Source: Ensifer sp. LC163
GTDB lineage: Bacteria > Pseudomonadota > Alphaproteobacteria > Rhizobiales > Rhizobiaceae
Direction: 5' to 3'
Length of the DNA stretch: 64,000 nt
Assembly: GCF_001695855.1 (NCBI RefSeq)
Contig: NZ_MBSS01000034.1
Location: forward strand, 124,001-188,000
Each line of letters starts with the position of its first letter. Position 1 is the stretch's first letter. The notes beneath the pieces were generated by a model. It had not been told where the DNA came from and ran no database searches. It saw nothing but the letters and a program-made list of their open reading frames with translations. This document shows, piece after piece, positions 10,068-20,886 of this stretch. Made by a program: the position numbers and the translations under genes.

Positions 10068-10085
10068 ACTTGCTTTAGAGCAAGT
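10068..10085. promoter_or_regulatory. perfect palindrome upstream of fabA (candidate operator)
   Basis: ACTTGCT-TTAG-AGCAAGT is a 7-bp perfect inverted repeat 36 bp upstream of the fabA start, within the 294-bp fabA/irr divergent region (10033-10326). The size and position fit a dimeric repressor or activator site; the protein is unknown. A weak Irr-box-like sequence also occurs near 10265. Confidence 0.4.
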
Positions 10086-10326
10086 TCGCTGTGAAATGAA
10101 GCGTGCCGATGGCCGTTTTCGATGTTTCCGACGTCGGCGTCGCCCATTCTGATGGCGATATCGTTCCGCCGTCGCTTACAGGATCAATGTGGGTCCGACC
10201 AGAGTTAAATACCAGCCTTCCCCGAAATAGGCCGGTTTTTCAGGCATTCCAAGTGTGTCGCACCTTAGAATCTATTGAAAGAGCAGCGCGCAAAAGTTAT
10301 ATCGCAACGGAAGTATTGTAAATTTT

Positions 10327-10776
10327 ATGGGATCCATGGAACGCTCCTTGATGACGAAAGCAACCGAAGTGAGTTCGGAAGAGAGATTGCGCAGCTCGGG
10401 TCTGCGCCCGACGCGTCAGCGTGTCGCCCTTGCCGATCTGATCTTCGCCAAGGGCGACCGTCACCTGACTGTTGAAGAACTGCATGAAGAGGCGGTCGTC
10501 GCCGGAGTGCCGGTTTCACTGGCAACCGTCTACAACACACTGCATCAGTTCACCGAGGCCGGCATGATCCGCGTGCTCGCGGTGGAGAGCGCCAAGACCT
10601 ATTTCGACACCAACGTGTCCGACCATCACCATTTCTTCGTCGAAGGCCAGAACGAGGTCCTCGATATCCCGGTGAGCAATATCGAGATCGGCAATCTGCC
10701 GGAGCCGCCTGAAGGCATGGAGATTGCCCATGTCGACGTGGTCATTCGTCTTCGCCGCAAGCGCGAGCGGTCGTAA
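10327..10776 (+). CDS. irr: iron response regulator Irr (Fur family)
   Basis: A 149-residue Fur-family regulator. The N-terminal winged helix includes RPTRQRVALADLIF and VSLATVYNTLHQF (recognition helix); the dimerisation domain carries the His cluster DHHHFF that binds haem or metal in rhizobial Irr rather than the full Fur metal sites. Irr accumulates under iron limitation, represses iron storage and haem synthesis and activates uptake; haem triggers its decay. ATGs at 10327, 10336 and 10351 are all possible starts. It is divergent from fabA. A perfect Irr box stands before mbfA in this same window. Confidence 0.92.
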   Translation: MGSMERSLMTKATEVSSEERLRSSGLRPTRQRVALADLIFAKGDRHLTVEELHEEAVVAGVPVSLATVYNTLHQFTEAGMIRVLAVESAKTYFDTNVSDHHHFFVEGQNEVLDIPVSNIEIGNLPEPPEGMEIAHVDVVIRLRRKRERS

Positions 10777-10786
10777 CAACCTGTTC

Positions 10787-11422
10787 CTACATCACATCGT
10801 CGGGGTCGCGGCCGGGGCTTGCCTTGCCGATCGGCAGCGTCCAGCCGTATTTGAGCGCGCCGGCGCGTACGGTGAAGGCTGAGATCACGCCGAGCGTCGA
10901 GGTCGCCGCCAGCGGCAGTCCGATCATCGTCGCGACGACGAAGACGCCGGAGCCGACGAGAGCAGCCGTCACATAGACTTCCGGACGCAGCAGCACCGAA
11001 GGCTCTCCCGCCAGGAGGTCGCGCAGGACGCCGCCGAAGGTTGCCGTCAGCATGCCGGTGACGAGGGCGACCCCCGGCGAGCCTGTTGCCGCCAGACCCT
11101 TGGCCGCGCCCATGACGCAATAGGCCGACAGGCCGATCGCATCGAGCCAGACCAGCACCCGGTACCGTGAATCGAACAGGTGCGCCGTGAAGAACAGGAT
11201 GACGGCCACTGAGGCGCAGACCAGAAGATAGTTCGGGTTGAGCACCCAGAACACCGGCGTTGCGCCAAGGACGACGTCGCGCATCGTTCCGCCGCCGATG
11301 CCAGTGACCGAGGCAAGGAACAGGTAGCCGATGATATCGAGCTGCTTGCGCGAAGCCGAGAGCGCACCTGTCGCTGCGAAAACGGCGACGCCGGCGTAAT
11401 CGAGGATTTCCAGGATCGTCAT
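10787..11422 (-). CDS. TRIC/UPF0126-family membrane protein (YicG-like)
   Basis: A 211-residue integral membrane protein with about seven TM helices and two glycine-rich repeats, visible as AATGALSASRK and GIGGGTMRDVVLG in the first half and VTGMLTATFGGVLRDLLAGEPS in the second. This duplicated GGGxxRD pattern is that of the trimeric intracellular cation channel family, whose bacterial members form potassium-permeable channels. The physiological substrate here is inferred. It converges on irr with a 10-bp gap. Confidence 0.88.
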   Translation of the reverse strand: MTILEILDYAGVAVFAATGALSASRKQLDIIGYLFLASVTGIGGGTMRDVVLGATPVFWVLNPNYLLVCASVAVILFFTAHLFDSRYRVLVWLDAIGLSAYCVMGAAKGLAATGSPGVALVTGMLTATFGGVLRDLLAGEPSVLLRPEVYVTAALVGSGVFVVATMIGLPLAATSTLGVISAFTVRAGALKYGWTLPIGKASPGRDPDDVM

Positions 11423-11492
11423 GGCCGCTCCGTTGAAAGGCGTATCGCTGTTGTCGGTCGCATTGCAAGCTGGAGCATCCGGGCCTGCCGCG

Positions 11493-12293
11493 TCAACGGG
11501 GTGAGGCGCTGGGAAGCAGGCTGTCGGTGCGACCGCCGAAGTAATAGGCGGTGAGGCCGATCCATTCGCGCACTGCCGTCGTCGTCAGCTGGGCATTGAG
11601 CGAGGGCTGGGTAAAGTCGAAGCTGGGCGTGACCGTGCCGCTGGTGCGGTAGTCCGTCGGCCAGGGAGTGACCTCCAGGCCGAGCTCGTGGAAAAGCCCG
11701 ACCGAACGCGGCATATGGAAGGCCGAGGTGACCAGTGCGCAGTTTGAAAGCCCGTTTGCGGCCAGCAGCGCCTTAGTGTTGCGGGCATTCTCGAAGGTTG
11801 TTCTCGATTGCTCCTCGCGGATCAGCCGCTCGGGGCCGATGCCGAAGGCGGCAAAGAAGGCTTCCGACGCCTTGGCGTCGCCCTCATAGGCGCCGCTGAA
11901 CGAACCGTCGCCGCCGGAAACCAGGATGCGCACTTCAGGGTAGCGCTTCGCCAGCATGGCCGTCTCGATGAAGCGGTCGGCCGCCTGGTTGAACTCGATG
12001 CCGCCGCGGCTCGCCATCACCTCGTTCTCGAAGGCGCCGCCGAGCACGATGATGCAGGAGAGGGTTGCGGGCGGCGCGGTCGGCCGCGGGAAGCGATCCT
12101 CGAGCATCTGCAGGAAATAGGATCCTGATGTCGTGAACAGGCTGACGAAGAGCACCAGCGCGCCGAGCAGGCCGAAGGCGACGCCGGTGCGCCGGAGGCC
12201 GACCGCCGTCAATAGCAGCCCTGCAAGGGCGGCGAAGAACGCCAGGGAAAGGGGCTGCGCGACGAGCCAGAAGATCTTGGAAAGCAGAAACAT
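11493..12293 (-). CDS. YdcF/ElyC-like DUF218 membrane protein
   Basis: A 266-residue protein with two N-terminal TM helices and a DUF218 domain: CIIVLGGAFE, RGGIEFNQAADRFIETA, RILVSGGDGSF, EEQSRTTFENARNTKALL and CALVTSAFHMPRSVGLF follow the family pattern in order. E. coli ElyC acts in envelope and peptidoglycan/undecaprenyl metabolism, and YdcF binds SAM; the activity here is unknown. It follows the TRIC-family gene on the minus strand. Confidence 0.85.
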   Translation of the reverse strand: MFLLSKIFWLVAQPLSLAFFAALAGLLLTAVGLRRTGVAFGLLGALVLFVSLFTTSGSYFLQMLEDRFPRPTAPPATLSCIIVLGGAFENEVMASRGGIEFNQAADRFIETAMLAKRYPEVRILVSGGDGSFSGAYEGDAKASEAFFAAFGIGPERLIREEQSRTTFENARNTKALLAANGLSNCALVTSAFHMPRSVGLFHELGLEVTPWPTDYRTSGTVTPSFDFTQPSLNAQLTTTAVREWIGLTAYYFGGRTDSLLPSASPR

Positions 12294-12369
12294 CAGGCCG
12301 GTGTTCTTCGCTACGATCCCTTAATATTTCGCAAAGACGTGGCTCGGGCGTCTAAAGCCACGCCGTTGG

Positions 12370-13545
12370 TCAGGCGGTCACGCCGCCGGACATCGGTTTC
12401 GCCTTGCCGGCGCGGAGATAGCCGATGCCGAAGGCAATGAGCGCGCCGACCGCGATGATCGCCAACGACAACAGCGGCCGATAGGCAAACCAGGCGGTGG
12501 CGATGACCACGGGGCCGATGATGAGCGTCAGGATCGCCGCGATGATGCCGGTGCCGAATGCGACCACCGAACCCAGCACCGGAATGACGTCGGCAATGAT
12601 GGAAATGAGCGACAGCATCAGCGTGAAGCCGATGAACAGGCCGATCAGTCCGCCCACCCGAACCAGCCAGGTAATCAGCGTGTTCTGGCTCTGGGCAGCG
12701 TCGAACATTTCGGCAGCAGTGCCCAGGCCAGCCGAGCTCAGGAACAGGTCGCGGCCGTTCGTCGTACGGTAGGGGGCAAGGCTGCCGCCCTTCTGCGCTG
12801 CGACGAAGCTTGCCGTTTCCGTGTCTTCGCGGGTAAAGCCGATGCGCAGATCGCCGACCTCAGGGTTCTGGCGATCGGCGGAGACGAAGATCGTCTGGCC
12901 GTCGGTCTTGACGGGGTGATCGGTGCCGAGCGCCTCGGCGAGGCGTTGCAGGTCGGCATCCGCCATCGGCACCGGACTGTCGCTGCCAAGATCGGCAACG
13001 ACCCTGCCGTCGACGGAAAGCGCGCCGAGCATCGCCCGATCGACGGTGAAGCGCTCGCTGGAGATCGGCATCTCCGGGTTCTGATGCCCGTTGCCGTCGC
13101 GGAAATCGGCCGAATCGGCGCGATCGCTGCGCCACTCCTTGGCGTAGGAATAGGTGGTGACCGTTTCCTCGCCGCCGCCGAGCGTCTTGCGTGTCTCGCT
13201 CTTCTTTTCCTCGACCCATTGGTACATCTCGACCGAACGGCGCAGGCCGGCAGCGCCTTTCGCGGAGATCCCGAGCAGGCTATCGGCCGGTGTGCCGACA
13301 GGCTCGATCCGACCGGCGATGTGAACCAGCTTGCTCTCGTTGCCAGCCTCGACTGCACCGCTGTCGATGTCGATCACAGCGCCGGCGCCCTCGACCAGAG
13401 CGCGATAGGTCTTGACCGAGCGGCCCTCGTTCCAGGCAAGCAGCCAGATCATGCCGAAGACCAGCAGCAGCCCGATGAAGATGCCGATGACACCGTTCTT
13501 GAGGCGTGCAAACCACGACGTTCTGGTCGTTTCGGTAAAACTCAT
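12370..13545 (-). CDS. TMEM43-family membrane protein
   Basis: A 391-residue protein with an N-terminal TM helix (about 16-38), a long extracytoplasmic middle region and a C-terminal cluster of about four TM helices (about 285-380). The order and phrases such as LLAWNEGRSVKTYRALVEG, YQWVEEKKSETRKTLGGG and YSYAKEWRSDRADSADF match the TMEM43/DUF1625 family, a bacterial relative of the eukaryotic inner-nuclear-membrane protein LUMA. The function in bacteria is unknown. The start ATG 13545 has GAGGGA upstream; longer in-frame starts lack TM or ribosome-site support. Confidence 0.82.
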   Translation of the reverse strand: MSFTETTRTSWFARLKNGVIGIFIGLLLVFGMIWLLAWNEGRSVKTYRALVEGAGAVIDIDSGAVEAGNESKLVHIAGRIEPVGTPADSLLGISAKGAAGLRRSVEMYQWVEEKKSETRKTLGGGEETVTTYSYAKEWRSDRADSADFRDGNGHQNPEMPISSERFTVDRAMLGALSVDGRVVADLGSDSPVPMADADLQRLAEALGTDHPVKTDGQTIFVSADRQNPEVGDLRIGFTREDTETASFVAAQKGGSLAPYRTTNGRDLFLSSAGLGTAAEMFDAAQSQNTLITWLVRVGGLIGLFIGFTLMLSLISIIADVIPVLGSVVAFGTGIIAAILTLIIGPVVIATAWFAYRPLLSLAIIAVGALIAFGIGYLRAGKAKPMSGGVTA

Positions 13546-13713
13546 CTGATCCCTCGGCACGTGCTTCGATCCGGCTTCGCAAGCGAACCGTTCGATTTTC
13601 CCGTTGGTAACAGAAAAAAAGCGGAAAGGAATATACCGGCCGGCATGTGCAGGCGGTTGGCCCAAACATGGTGAAGGGTGGTCAGTTCAAGGATTTGTAT
13701 TTCAGGAGAAGTT

Positions 13714-13789
<76 letters not shown>

Positions 13790-13988
13790 ATATCGGGTCC
13801 GGCAAGGCCGGTTCCGGGAAACTCGTTGGGCTGTTGTGCCCGGCGAGTGGCGGCTTATTACTTCTGCTTTTCGCGGATAGCAAGCCGAAAATGTCAGGCC
13901 GGTGGAAATAATTTTGGCTCCGGCCCGATTTGCTCCCGTCCGCGCCATCTGGCAGGGACGGGAGGCATTCGCGTATTATTATAAGCGC

Positions 13989-14387
13989 TTAGACGTCGTC
14001 TTCGTCGTCGGACACGCCGATGAGGTCGCTCATGTCGTCGTCATCGTCTTCGTCGTCGGTCTGCAGGAAGGTATCGTCGTCGTCGTCGCCGTCGATCTCC
14101 ACGTCATCGTCGCCCAGATCCGGAATCTCGTCGCCGCCGGCTGCTTCGTCGTCAGCTTCCTCGAGCGATACGAGTTCGACTTCCGTGTTCTCGGTGTCGA
14201 CTTCAGCGACGTCCTCTTCCTCTTCCTTCTCAAGCACCTTGGCGACCGAGGTTTCTTCGAAGAAGGACAGCGGGTAGGACTTGCCGGTGTAGGGGGAAAC
14301 GATCGGATCACGGTTCAGATCGTAGAATTTGCGCCCCGTTTCCGGGTCGATGCGCTTTGTTCCAAGTTCCGCTTTTGCCACAGTCAA
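13989..14387 (-). CDS. TIGR02300/FYDLN acid-domain protein
   Basis: A 132-residue protein. The conserved N-terminal 50 residues contain KAELGTKRIDPETGRKFYDLN (FYDLN motif) and IVSPYTGKSYPLSFF, resembling a truncated zinc-ribbon-like module. The rest is an extremely acidic, probably disordered tail dominated by Asp and Glu. The family is characteristic of alphaproteobacteria and its function is unknown; it is often found by aroA, as here (divergent, 278 bp apart). The GTC/GTCG-rich DNA of the acidic tail makes long spurious open frames on the other strand. Confidence 0.9.
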   Translation of the reverse strand: MTVAKAELGTKRIDPETGRKFYDLNRDPIVSPYTGKSYPLSFFEETSVAKVLEKEEEEDVAEVDTENTEVELVSLEEADDEAAGGDEIPDLGDDDVEIDGDDDDDTFLQTDDEDDDDDMSDLIGVSDDEDDV

Positions 14388-14479
14388 AGCCTCTTGAATG
14401 GCCGGCCGAGCCGGCGCTTGCCGGAAAGCCGGCGGGTGGAAATTATATCAAGCCTATGATGATTAGCCGGTCCCCATAA

Positions 14480-16012
<1,533 letters not shown>

Positions 16013-16125
16013 GGCCACGATCCGGGTGTATCAATGGGGACAGCAAAGTCGCATTGTTGGTGCGTGGATTCCATGTCGGTTTTAATCTATCTGGCTTGAT
16101 AAAATTATTGATCGCAGGGCAATTC

Positions 16126-16761
16126 ATGATCACCATCGCCATCGACGGACCCGCAGCGGCAGGCAAGGGCACGCTCTCGCGCCAGATCGCCGAAGAATAC
16201 GGCTTTCACCATCTCGACACCGGGCTGACCTACCGCGCGACGGCCAAGGCCCTGCTCGATGCCGGCCTGCCGCTCGACGATGAGGCGGTGGCTGAGCGCA
16301 CGGCGCTCGAGGTCGAACTTGCCGGCCTCGATCGCGCCGTGCTGTCGGCACACGCGATCGGCGAGGCGGCATCGAAGATTGCCGTCATGCCGGCCGTGCG
16401 CCGCGCGCTCGTCGAGGCGCAGCGGGCGTTTTCGAGAAAAGAGCCGGGCACCGTGCTCGACGGCCGCGATATCGGCACCGTCGTCTGCCCCGATGCGGCG
16501 GTGAAACTCTACGTTACCGCCTCGCCGGAAGTGCGGGCGAGACGCCGCTATGACGAGATCGTCGGCAACGGCGCCGCCGCCGACTATGCGGCGATCTTCG
16601 ATGATGTGAAGAAGCGCGACGAGCGCGACATGGGGCGGGCAGACAGTCCTTTGCGCCCGGCCGATGACGCGCACTTGCTTGATACGTCTGAAATGAGTAT
16701 AGAGGCGGCGTTTCAGGCCGCGAAGTCTTTGATCGATGCGGCCCTGATCAATAAGATCTGA
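16126..16761 (+). CDS. cmk: cytidylate kinase
   Basis: A 211-residue P-loop nucleotide kinase that phosphorylates CMP/dCMP. It shows [21 protein letters not shown] (P-loop), [23 protein letters not shown] and RARRRYDEI, all family signatures; the length is typical of short alphaproteobacterial Cmk. ATG 16126 is set by homology, since the open frame continues far upstream inside aroA. The aroA-cmk-rpsA order is conserved in many proteobacteria. Confidence 0.96.
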   Translation: MITIAIDGPAAAGKGTLSRQIAEEYGFHHLDTGLTYRATAKALLDAGLPLDDEAVAERTALEVELAGLDRAVLSAHAIGEAASKIAVMPAVRRALVEAQRAFSRKEPGTVLDGRDIGTVVCPDAAVKLYVTASPEVRARRRYDEIVGNGAAADYAAIFDDVKKRDERDMGRADSPLRPADDAHLLDTSEMSIEAAFQAAKSLIDAALINKI

Positions 16762-16801
16762 AGAAGAGCCTTTTCCCGACGCTGTCAGGATCGCTCTTCT
16801 T
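16761..16801 (+). terminator. possible terminator after cmk
   Basis: AAGAAGAGC pairs perfectly with GCTCTTCTT across a 23-nt loop immediately after the cmk stop. The T-rich right arm ends the stem but no long T-run follows, so termination may be partial and allow read-through to rpsA. Confidence 0.4.
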
Positions 16802-16926
16802 GCATAAGCCTGAAATTCCGTCCACGCGCCGGATTGTCCCTTTGATGGGGCGGACTGGGTTCAGGCCTGTTCAACACCAGCCCCCGGCGCATGTGCGTCT
16901 CTTATGAGATGCATGCAGGAGATTCC

Positions 16927-18633
16927 ATGTCTGCTACCAACCCAACCCGTGATGATTTCGCAGCGCTTCTCGAAGAATCCTTCGCGAAGACCGATCTGGC
17001 CGAAGGCTATGTTGCCAAGGGCATCGTCACGGCCATCGAAAAGGACGTCGCCGTTGTCGACGTCGGTCTGAAGGTCGAAGGCCGCATCGCTCTGAAGGAA
17101 TTCGGCGCGAAGGCCAAGGACGGCTCGCTCAAGGTCGGCGACGAAGTCGAAGTCTACGTTGAGCGCATCGAAAACGCGCTCGGCGAAGCTGTTCTTTCGC
17201 GCGAAAAGGCTCGCCGCGAAGAAAGCTGGATGCGCCTGGAAGTGAAGTTCGAAGCCGGCGAACGCGTCGAAGGCATCATCTTCAACCAGGTCAAGGGTGG
17301 CTTCACCGTCGATCTCGACGGCGCCGTCGCCTTCCTGCCGCGTTCGCAGGTCGACATCCGTCCGATCCGCGACGTCACTCCGCTGATGCACAACCCGCAG
17401 CCCTTCGAAATCCTCAAGATGGACAAGCGTCGCGGCAACATCGTCGTTTCGCGTCGTACCGTTCTGGAAGAATCCCGTGCCGAACAGCGTTCTGAAATCG
17501 TTCAGAACCTTGAAGAAGGCCAGGTTGTCGAAGGCGTCGTCAAGAACATCACCGATTACGGTGCGTTCGTCGACCTCGGCGGCATCGACGGTCTGCTCCA
17601 TGTCACCGACATGGCATGGCGCCGCGTGAACCATCCGTCGGAGATCCTGAACATCGGCCAGCAGGTCAAGGTTCAGATCATCCGCATCAACCAGGAAACC
17701 CACCGCATCTCGCTCGGCATGAAGCAGCTCGAGTCGGATCCGTGGGATGGCATCGGTGCGAAGTATCCGGTCGGCAAGAAGATCTCGGGCACCGTCACGA
17801 ACATCACCGACTACGGTGCGTTCGTCGAGCTGGAGCCGGGCATCGAAGGCCTGATCCACATCTCCGAAATGTCCTGGACCAAGAAGAACGTACACCCCGG
17901 CAAGATCCTGTCCACGAGCCAGGAAGTCGACGTCGTCGTTCTCGAAGTCGATCCGACCAAGCGTCGTATCTCGCTCGGCCTCAAGCAGACGCTCGAGAAC
18001 CCGTGGCAGGCATTCGCGCATAGCCATCCGGCTGGCACCGAAGTTGAAGGCGAAGTCAAGAACAAGACCGAATTCGGCCTGTTCATCGGCCTCGACGGCG
18101 ACGTTGACGGCATGGTGCACCTTTCCGACCTCGACTGGAACCGTCCGGGCGAGCAGGTCATCGAAGAGTTCAACAAGGGCGACGTCGTTCGCGCCGTTGT
18201 TCTCGACGTCGACGTCGACAAGGAGCGCATCTCGCTCGGTATCAAGCAGCTCGGCAAGGATGCAGTCGGCGATGCCGCGGCTTCCGGCGAACTGCGCAAG
18301 AACGCTGTCGTTTCGGCCGAGATCATCGCCGTCAACGACGGTGGTATCGAAGTGAAGCTCGTCAACCACGAAGACATCACCGCGTTCATCCGCCGCGCCG
18401 ATCTGTCGCGTGACCGTGACGAACAGCGTCCGGAGCGTTTCTCGGTTGGCCAGGTTGTCGACGCACGCGTCACCAACTTCTCCAAGAAGGACCGCAAGAT
18501 CCAGCTGTCGATCAAGGCTCTGGAAATCGCGGAAGAGAAGGAAGCCGTTGCTCAGTTCGGTTCGTCCGACTCGGGCGCTTCGCTCGGCGACATTCTCGGT
18601 GCCGCTCTGAAGAACCGCCAGACCAACGAGTAA
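16927..18633 (+). CDS. rpsA: 30S ribosomal protein S1
   Basis: A 568-residue protein made of six S1 RNA-binding repeats (roughly 24-90, 108-173, 194-262, 279-349, 366-436, 453-522). The central ones repeat phrases such as VKNITDYGAFVDLGGIDGLLH and VTNITDYGAFVELEPGIEGL. S1 binds mRNA leaders and brings them to the 30S subunit. Start ATG 16927 has AGGAGA before it. Codon use is of the highly expressed type. It is third in the aroA-cmk-rpsA cluster and closed by a strong terminator. Confidence 0.98.
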   Translation: MSATNPTRDDFAALLEESFAKTDLAEGYVAKGIVTAIEKDVAVVDVGLKVEGRIALKEFGAKAKDGSLKVGDEVEVYVERIENALGEAVLSREKARREESWMRLEVKFEAGERVEGIIFNQVKGGFTVDLDGAVAFLPRSQVDIRPIRDVTPLMHNPQPFEILKMDKRRGNIVVSRRTVLEESRAEQRSEIVQNLEEGQVVEGVVKNITDYGAFVDLGGIDGLLHVTDMAWRRVNHPSEILNIGQQVKVQIIRINQETHRISLGMKQLESDPWDGIGAKYPVGKKISGTVTNITDYGAFVELEPGIEGLIHISEMSWTKKNVHPGKILSTSQEVDVVVLEVDPTKRRISLGLKQTLENPWQAFAHSHPAGTEVEGEVKNKTEFGLFIGLDGDVDGMVHLSDLDWNRPGEQVIEEFNKGDVVRAVVLDVDVDKERISLGIKQLGKDAVGDAAASGELRKNAVVSAEIIAVNDGGIEVKLVNHEDITAFIRRADLSRDRDEQRPERFSVGQVVDARVTNFSKKDRKIQLSIKALEIAEEKEAVAQFGSSDSGASLGDILGAALKNRQTNE

Positions 18634-18660
18634 TCGTTGCCTGACGCCTGAAATGAAAAG

Positions 18661-18694
18661 GCCCGCGGAGAGCGATCTCCGCGGGCTTTTGCTT
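18661..18694 (+). terminator. intrinsic terminator of rpsA
   Basis: Stem GCCCGCGGAGA/TCTCCGCGGGC (11 bp, loop GCGA) followed by TTTTGCTT, about 28 bases after the rpsA stop. Confidence 0.92.
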
Positions 18695-18754
18695 GTGGGC
18701 GTTTGCTCCGGCTGCCGCGTCCTTGGATTTGGTGGATCGTCTCGATCCGATCTA

Positions 18755-18859
18755 CTGCATAATTCCTTACATCGGAATCGATTTAAGGAGAAAATTATGC
18801 AGCAAGTTTAGGGTGTTACAGCGCCCTTAGCGCGTCATATTTGACGCGCGGCGCTGTAA
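18755..18859 (+). repeat. family A palindromic repeat, copy A1
   Basis: A 105-bp element made of two adjacent hairpins. The first is closed by CTGCATAATT/AATTATGCAG with inner pairs CCTTA/TAAGG; the second is TTACAGCGCC/GGCGCTGTAA enclosing GCGCGTCA/TGACGCGC. It is almost identical to copy A2 (63163-63266), which it matches over its full length with about three differences. It lies between the rpsA terminator and the convergent gene at 18876. Confidence 0.85.
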
Positions 18860-18875
18860 TTGATCGCTCTAAGGA

Positions 18876-20474
18876 TCAGCCGAGACCGCCGAGCTTGCGA
18901 TAGAGTTCGTAGACGTCCGGCTCGGCATTCTGTTCGTCGCCCCGACCGTCCTTGCCGTCCTCGGTCTGCTGAGCATCCTTGTTGGCGTCGCCCTGCCCGG
19001 CTTCGCCGTCGCCCTGCGCGGCTTCGCCGCCTTCGCCTCGACCTTCGTCCCGCTCGCTCTTTTCCGTCTCGCTCTTCCCGTCCTCAACTGCGATCGGATA
19101 GGGGATCATCGCAAACGGGATTGCCTCGCGCGGCAGCCCGTTCTCGATCAGCCTTGCGATTGCCTGTTGCATCGCTGGGTCGTCAGCCGGCTTCTGGGGC
19201 CGCTGGGCAGCGGTGGCGCCCGTGGCGCCAGATTGCTCCGTCTGATCGTCCGCAACGCTCAGGGCGGCAAGCTCGGCGCCTGCAGCCGTATCGCGGGGCC
19301 GGAGCGGGTTTGTGCGGCCGGGTTCCGCGCCGTCCGTTTCTGTCTGGCTTGATGCTGCGCTGGTTTCGGCGCTTTCGAGTTCGGGCGCGATCACTTCGGG
19401 CCTCTCGGTGCCGGTGGGTTCTCCCGGTAGACCGAGCGTATCGCGCACGATCGCCTTCAGCGCGTCCGAGAGCGCGCGGCCTGCTTCGCCACGTGTCGTT
19501 GTCCTGCCGTTTGGCCGCTGATCGTCGCCGTCGGGCAGGGGGCGGTAAGTGCCATCCGGCTCCGCGCCTTCGTCGGTGCGGCCTACCTCGGTGCCGGCAT
19601 CCGTCCGGGCAGCGCCGTTGCTCGGCTCTGCTTCCGTGGCCTTTGCAGGCAAATCGAGATCGTCTGCCGCGGCGGCAGGGTGCGATGACGGATTTTCCTC
19701 CTCGTCAGCCGGTGCTTTGCCGGCCGCCGCCGGGTCGGTGGCTTCCGGATCGGCCTCGCCACTGACGATGGCGGCGAGCGCTTCGATTTCGGGGCCGTCC
19801 AGCGAAGGCAGCCTGCCGGGCATCGTTCTGGCGCCTTCGCGCTCGGGCGAAGCCTGAGGCCGTGCCGCTGCTCCATCGTCGGTCGGCAGCGTCGCGTCCG
19901 CCTCCTCTGTTGCCAGGCTCGACGTGTCATTCTCGCTGCCAACGCCAAAGGTTTTCTTCAGCGCCGTCTGCAGCAAGGCAACCTCGCTTGCGACCGACGC
20001 TCTGGCGGTGGCCAGATGCAGCGGGATTGCCGGCTGCAAGGGCGGGTTGCTCGGGCTCGGCAATACTGCGCCCGTCGACACGGGGACTGCACCGTTTCTG
20101 ATTGCCGGCAGGTCTGCGAGAATACCGACCCGCAGCGCCAGGCTGCGGCCGCCCAACTGTCGCTCGAGCGCCAGGCGTTCCGGCATCGGCATGGCTTCGA
20201 GAAAGGTGACGAGCCGGCGGACGAAATCGCGCCCGCCCTCCTGTGGCAGCGGCGGAAACTTGAGGATGCGGGCGAGATCCTCCATCAGCCGCACAAGCGC
20301 GTCCTTGGACAGGATCTCGCGGCCGGCGAGGTGCCGGGTCAATGCATCGAGGATCTTCTGGATCGCTTCGCCGCGCTGGGCGGCCGTCAGAGGGGTTGCC
20401 GGTTGCTGGGGCCGTGCACTTGCCTCCTCGGCAAGTCCGGTCGCGGTTCTGACCGTGAGAATGGGTGTCAGCAT
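18876..20474 (-). CDS. large hypothetical protein with acidic low-complexity C-terminus
   Basis: A 532-residue protein that I do not recognise. Residues about 25-150 are helical and ordered in character (ILDALTRHLAGREILSKDA, FVRRLVTFLEAMPMPERLAL). The remaining 380 residues are rich in Ala, Pro, Glu, Asp and Gly and probably disordered. It has no signal peptide or TM segment. Start ATG 20474 has GGGAGA upstream; the longer in-frame start at 20570 adds residues of unlike composition. The layout (ordered N-terminus, long flexible Pro/acidic tail) is reminiscent of flagellar hook-length control or scaffold proteins, but this is only a resemblance. Confidence 0.7.
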   Translation of the reverse strand: MLTPILTVRTATGLAEEASARPQQPATPLTAAQRGEAIQKILDALTRHLAGREILSKDALVRLMEDLARILKFPPLPQEGGRDFVRRLVTFLEAMPMPERLALERQLGGRSLALRVGILADLPAIRNGAVPVSTGAVLPSPSNPPLQPAIPLHLATARASVASEVALLQTALKKTFGVGSENDTSSLATEEADATLPTDDGAAARPQASPEREGARTMPGRLPSLDGPEIEALAAIVSGEADPEATDPAAAGKAPADEEENPSSHPAAAADDLDLPAKATEAEPSNGAARTDAGTEVGRTDEGAEPDGTYRPLPDGDDQRPNGRTTTRGEAGRALSDALKAIVRDTLGLPGEPTGTERPEVIAPELESAETSAASSQTETDGAEPGRTNPLRPRDTAAGAELAALSVADDQTEQSGATGATAAQRPQKPADDPAMQQAIARLIENGLPREAIPFAMIPYPIAVEDGKSETEKSERDEGRGEGGEAAQGDGEAGQGDANKDAQQTEDGKDGRGDEQNAEPDVYELYRKLGGLG

Positions 20475-20886
20475 TCTGGTCTCCCTCTCGCTTGACCCTC
20501 GGGTTGACGAGCGGCCGCCGGCCGCCACATTCCACGCGTTTTCACGGATCACCTCGACCATCCGCCGCACAGATTGTCACTTCGGTTCGGGCTGGCGCCT
20601 CATGCGCGTCTCGGCCAACCGGCCAGACCTGCCGCAGCGTGGCTGCGGATACGGGAATCGGCATGATGCTGCGATGTTAGGCGAGACAGGTTTATGAAAT
20701 CTTAACCATACGGCGGGGCTGCACCGGCGCCGCAAGGCCCCTGTCGTGGGCCTCGCAAGTCTCCATGTTTCCGCACGATCCCTTTGCATCGGGATTGATC
20801 TCGCGGCAAGATTAGGCGTTGCCGCCCTCCGTCGCGCGCCCTGTTCGACGCGTGGCGCCAATCGTGCCAGAACCACGGAGTTTCGG
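20475..20886. other. intergenic region between divergent hypothetical genes
   Basis: About 410 bp between the minus-strand gene ending its 5' side at 20474 and the plus-strand gene starting at 20887. It should contain both promoters. I see no repeat element, tRNA or convincing small gene in it; open frames crossing it have atypical composition. Confidence 0.4.

Noticed and set aside
14020-14277. Serine-rich plus-strand open frame opposite the FYDLN gene
   Set aside because: Produced by the complement of Asp/Glu-rich codons; the minus strand has the FYDLN domain.
16861-18369. 502-codon minus-strand open frame across rpsA
   Set aside because: Antisense shadow of the S1 repeats; acidic, repetitive composition mirrors the coding strand codons.
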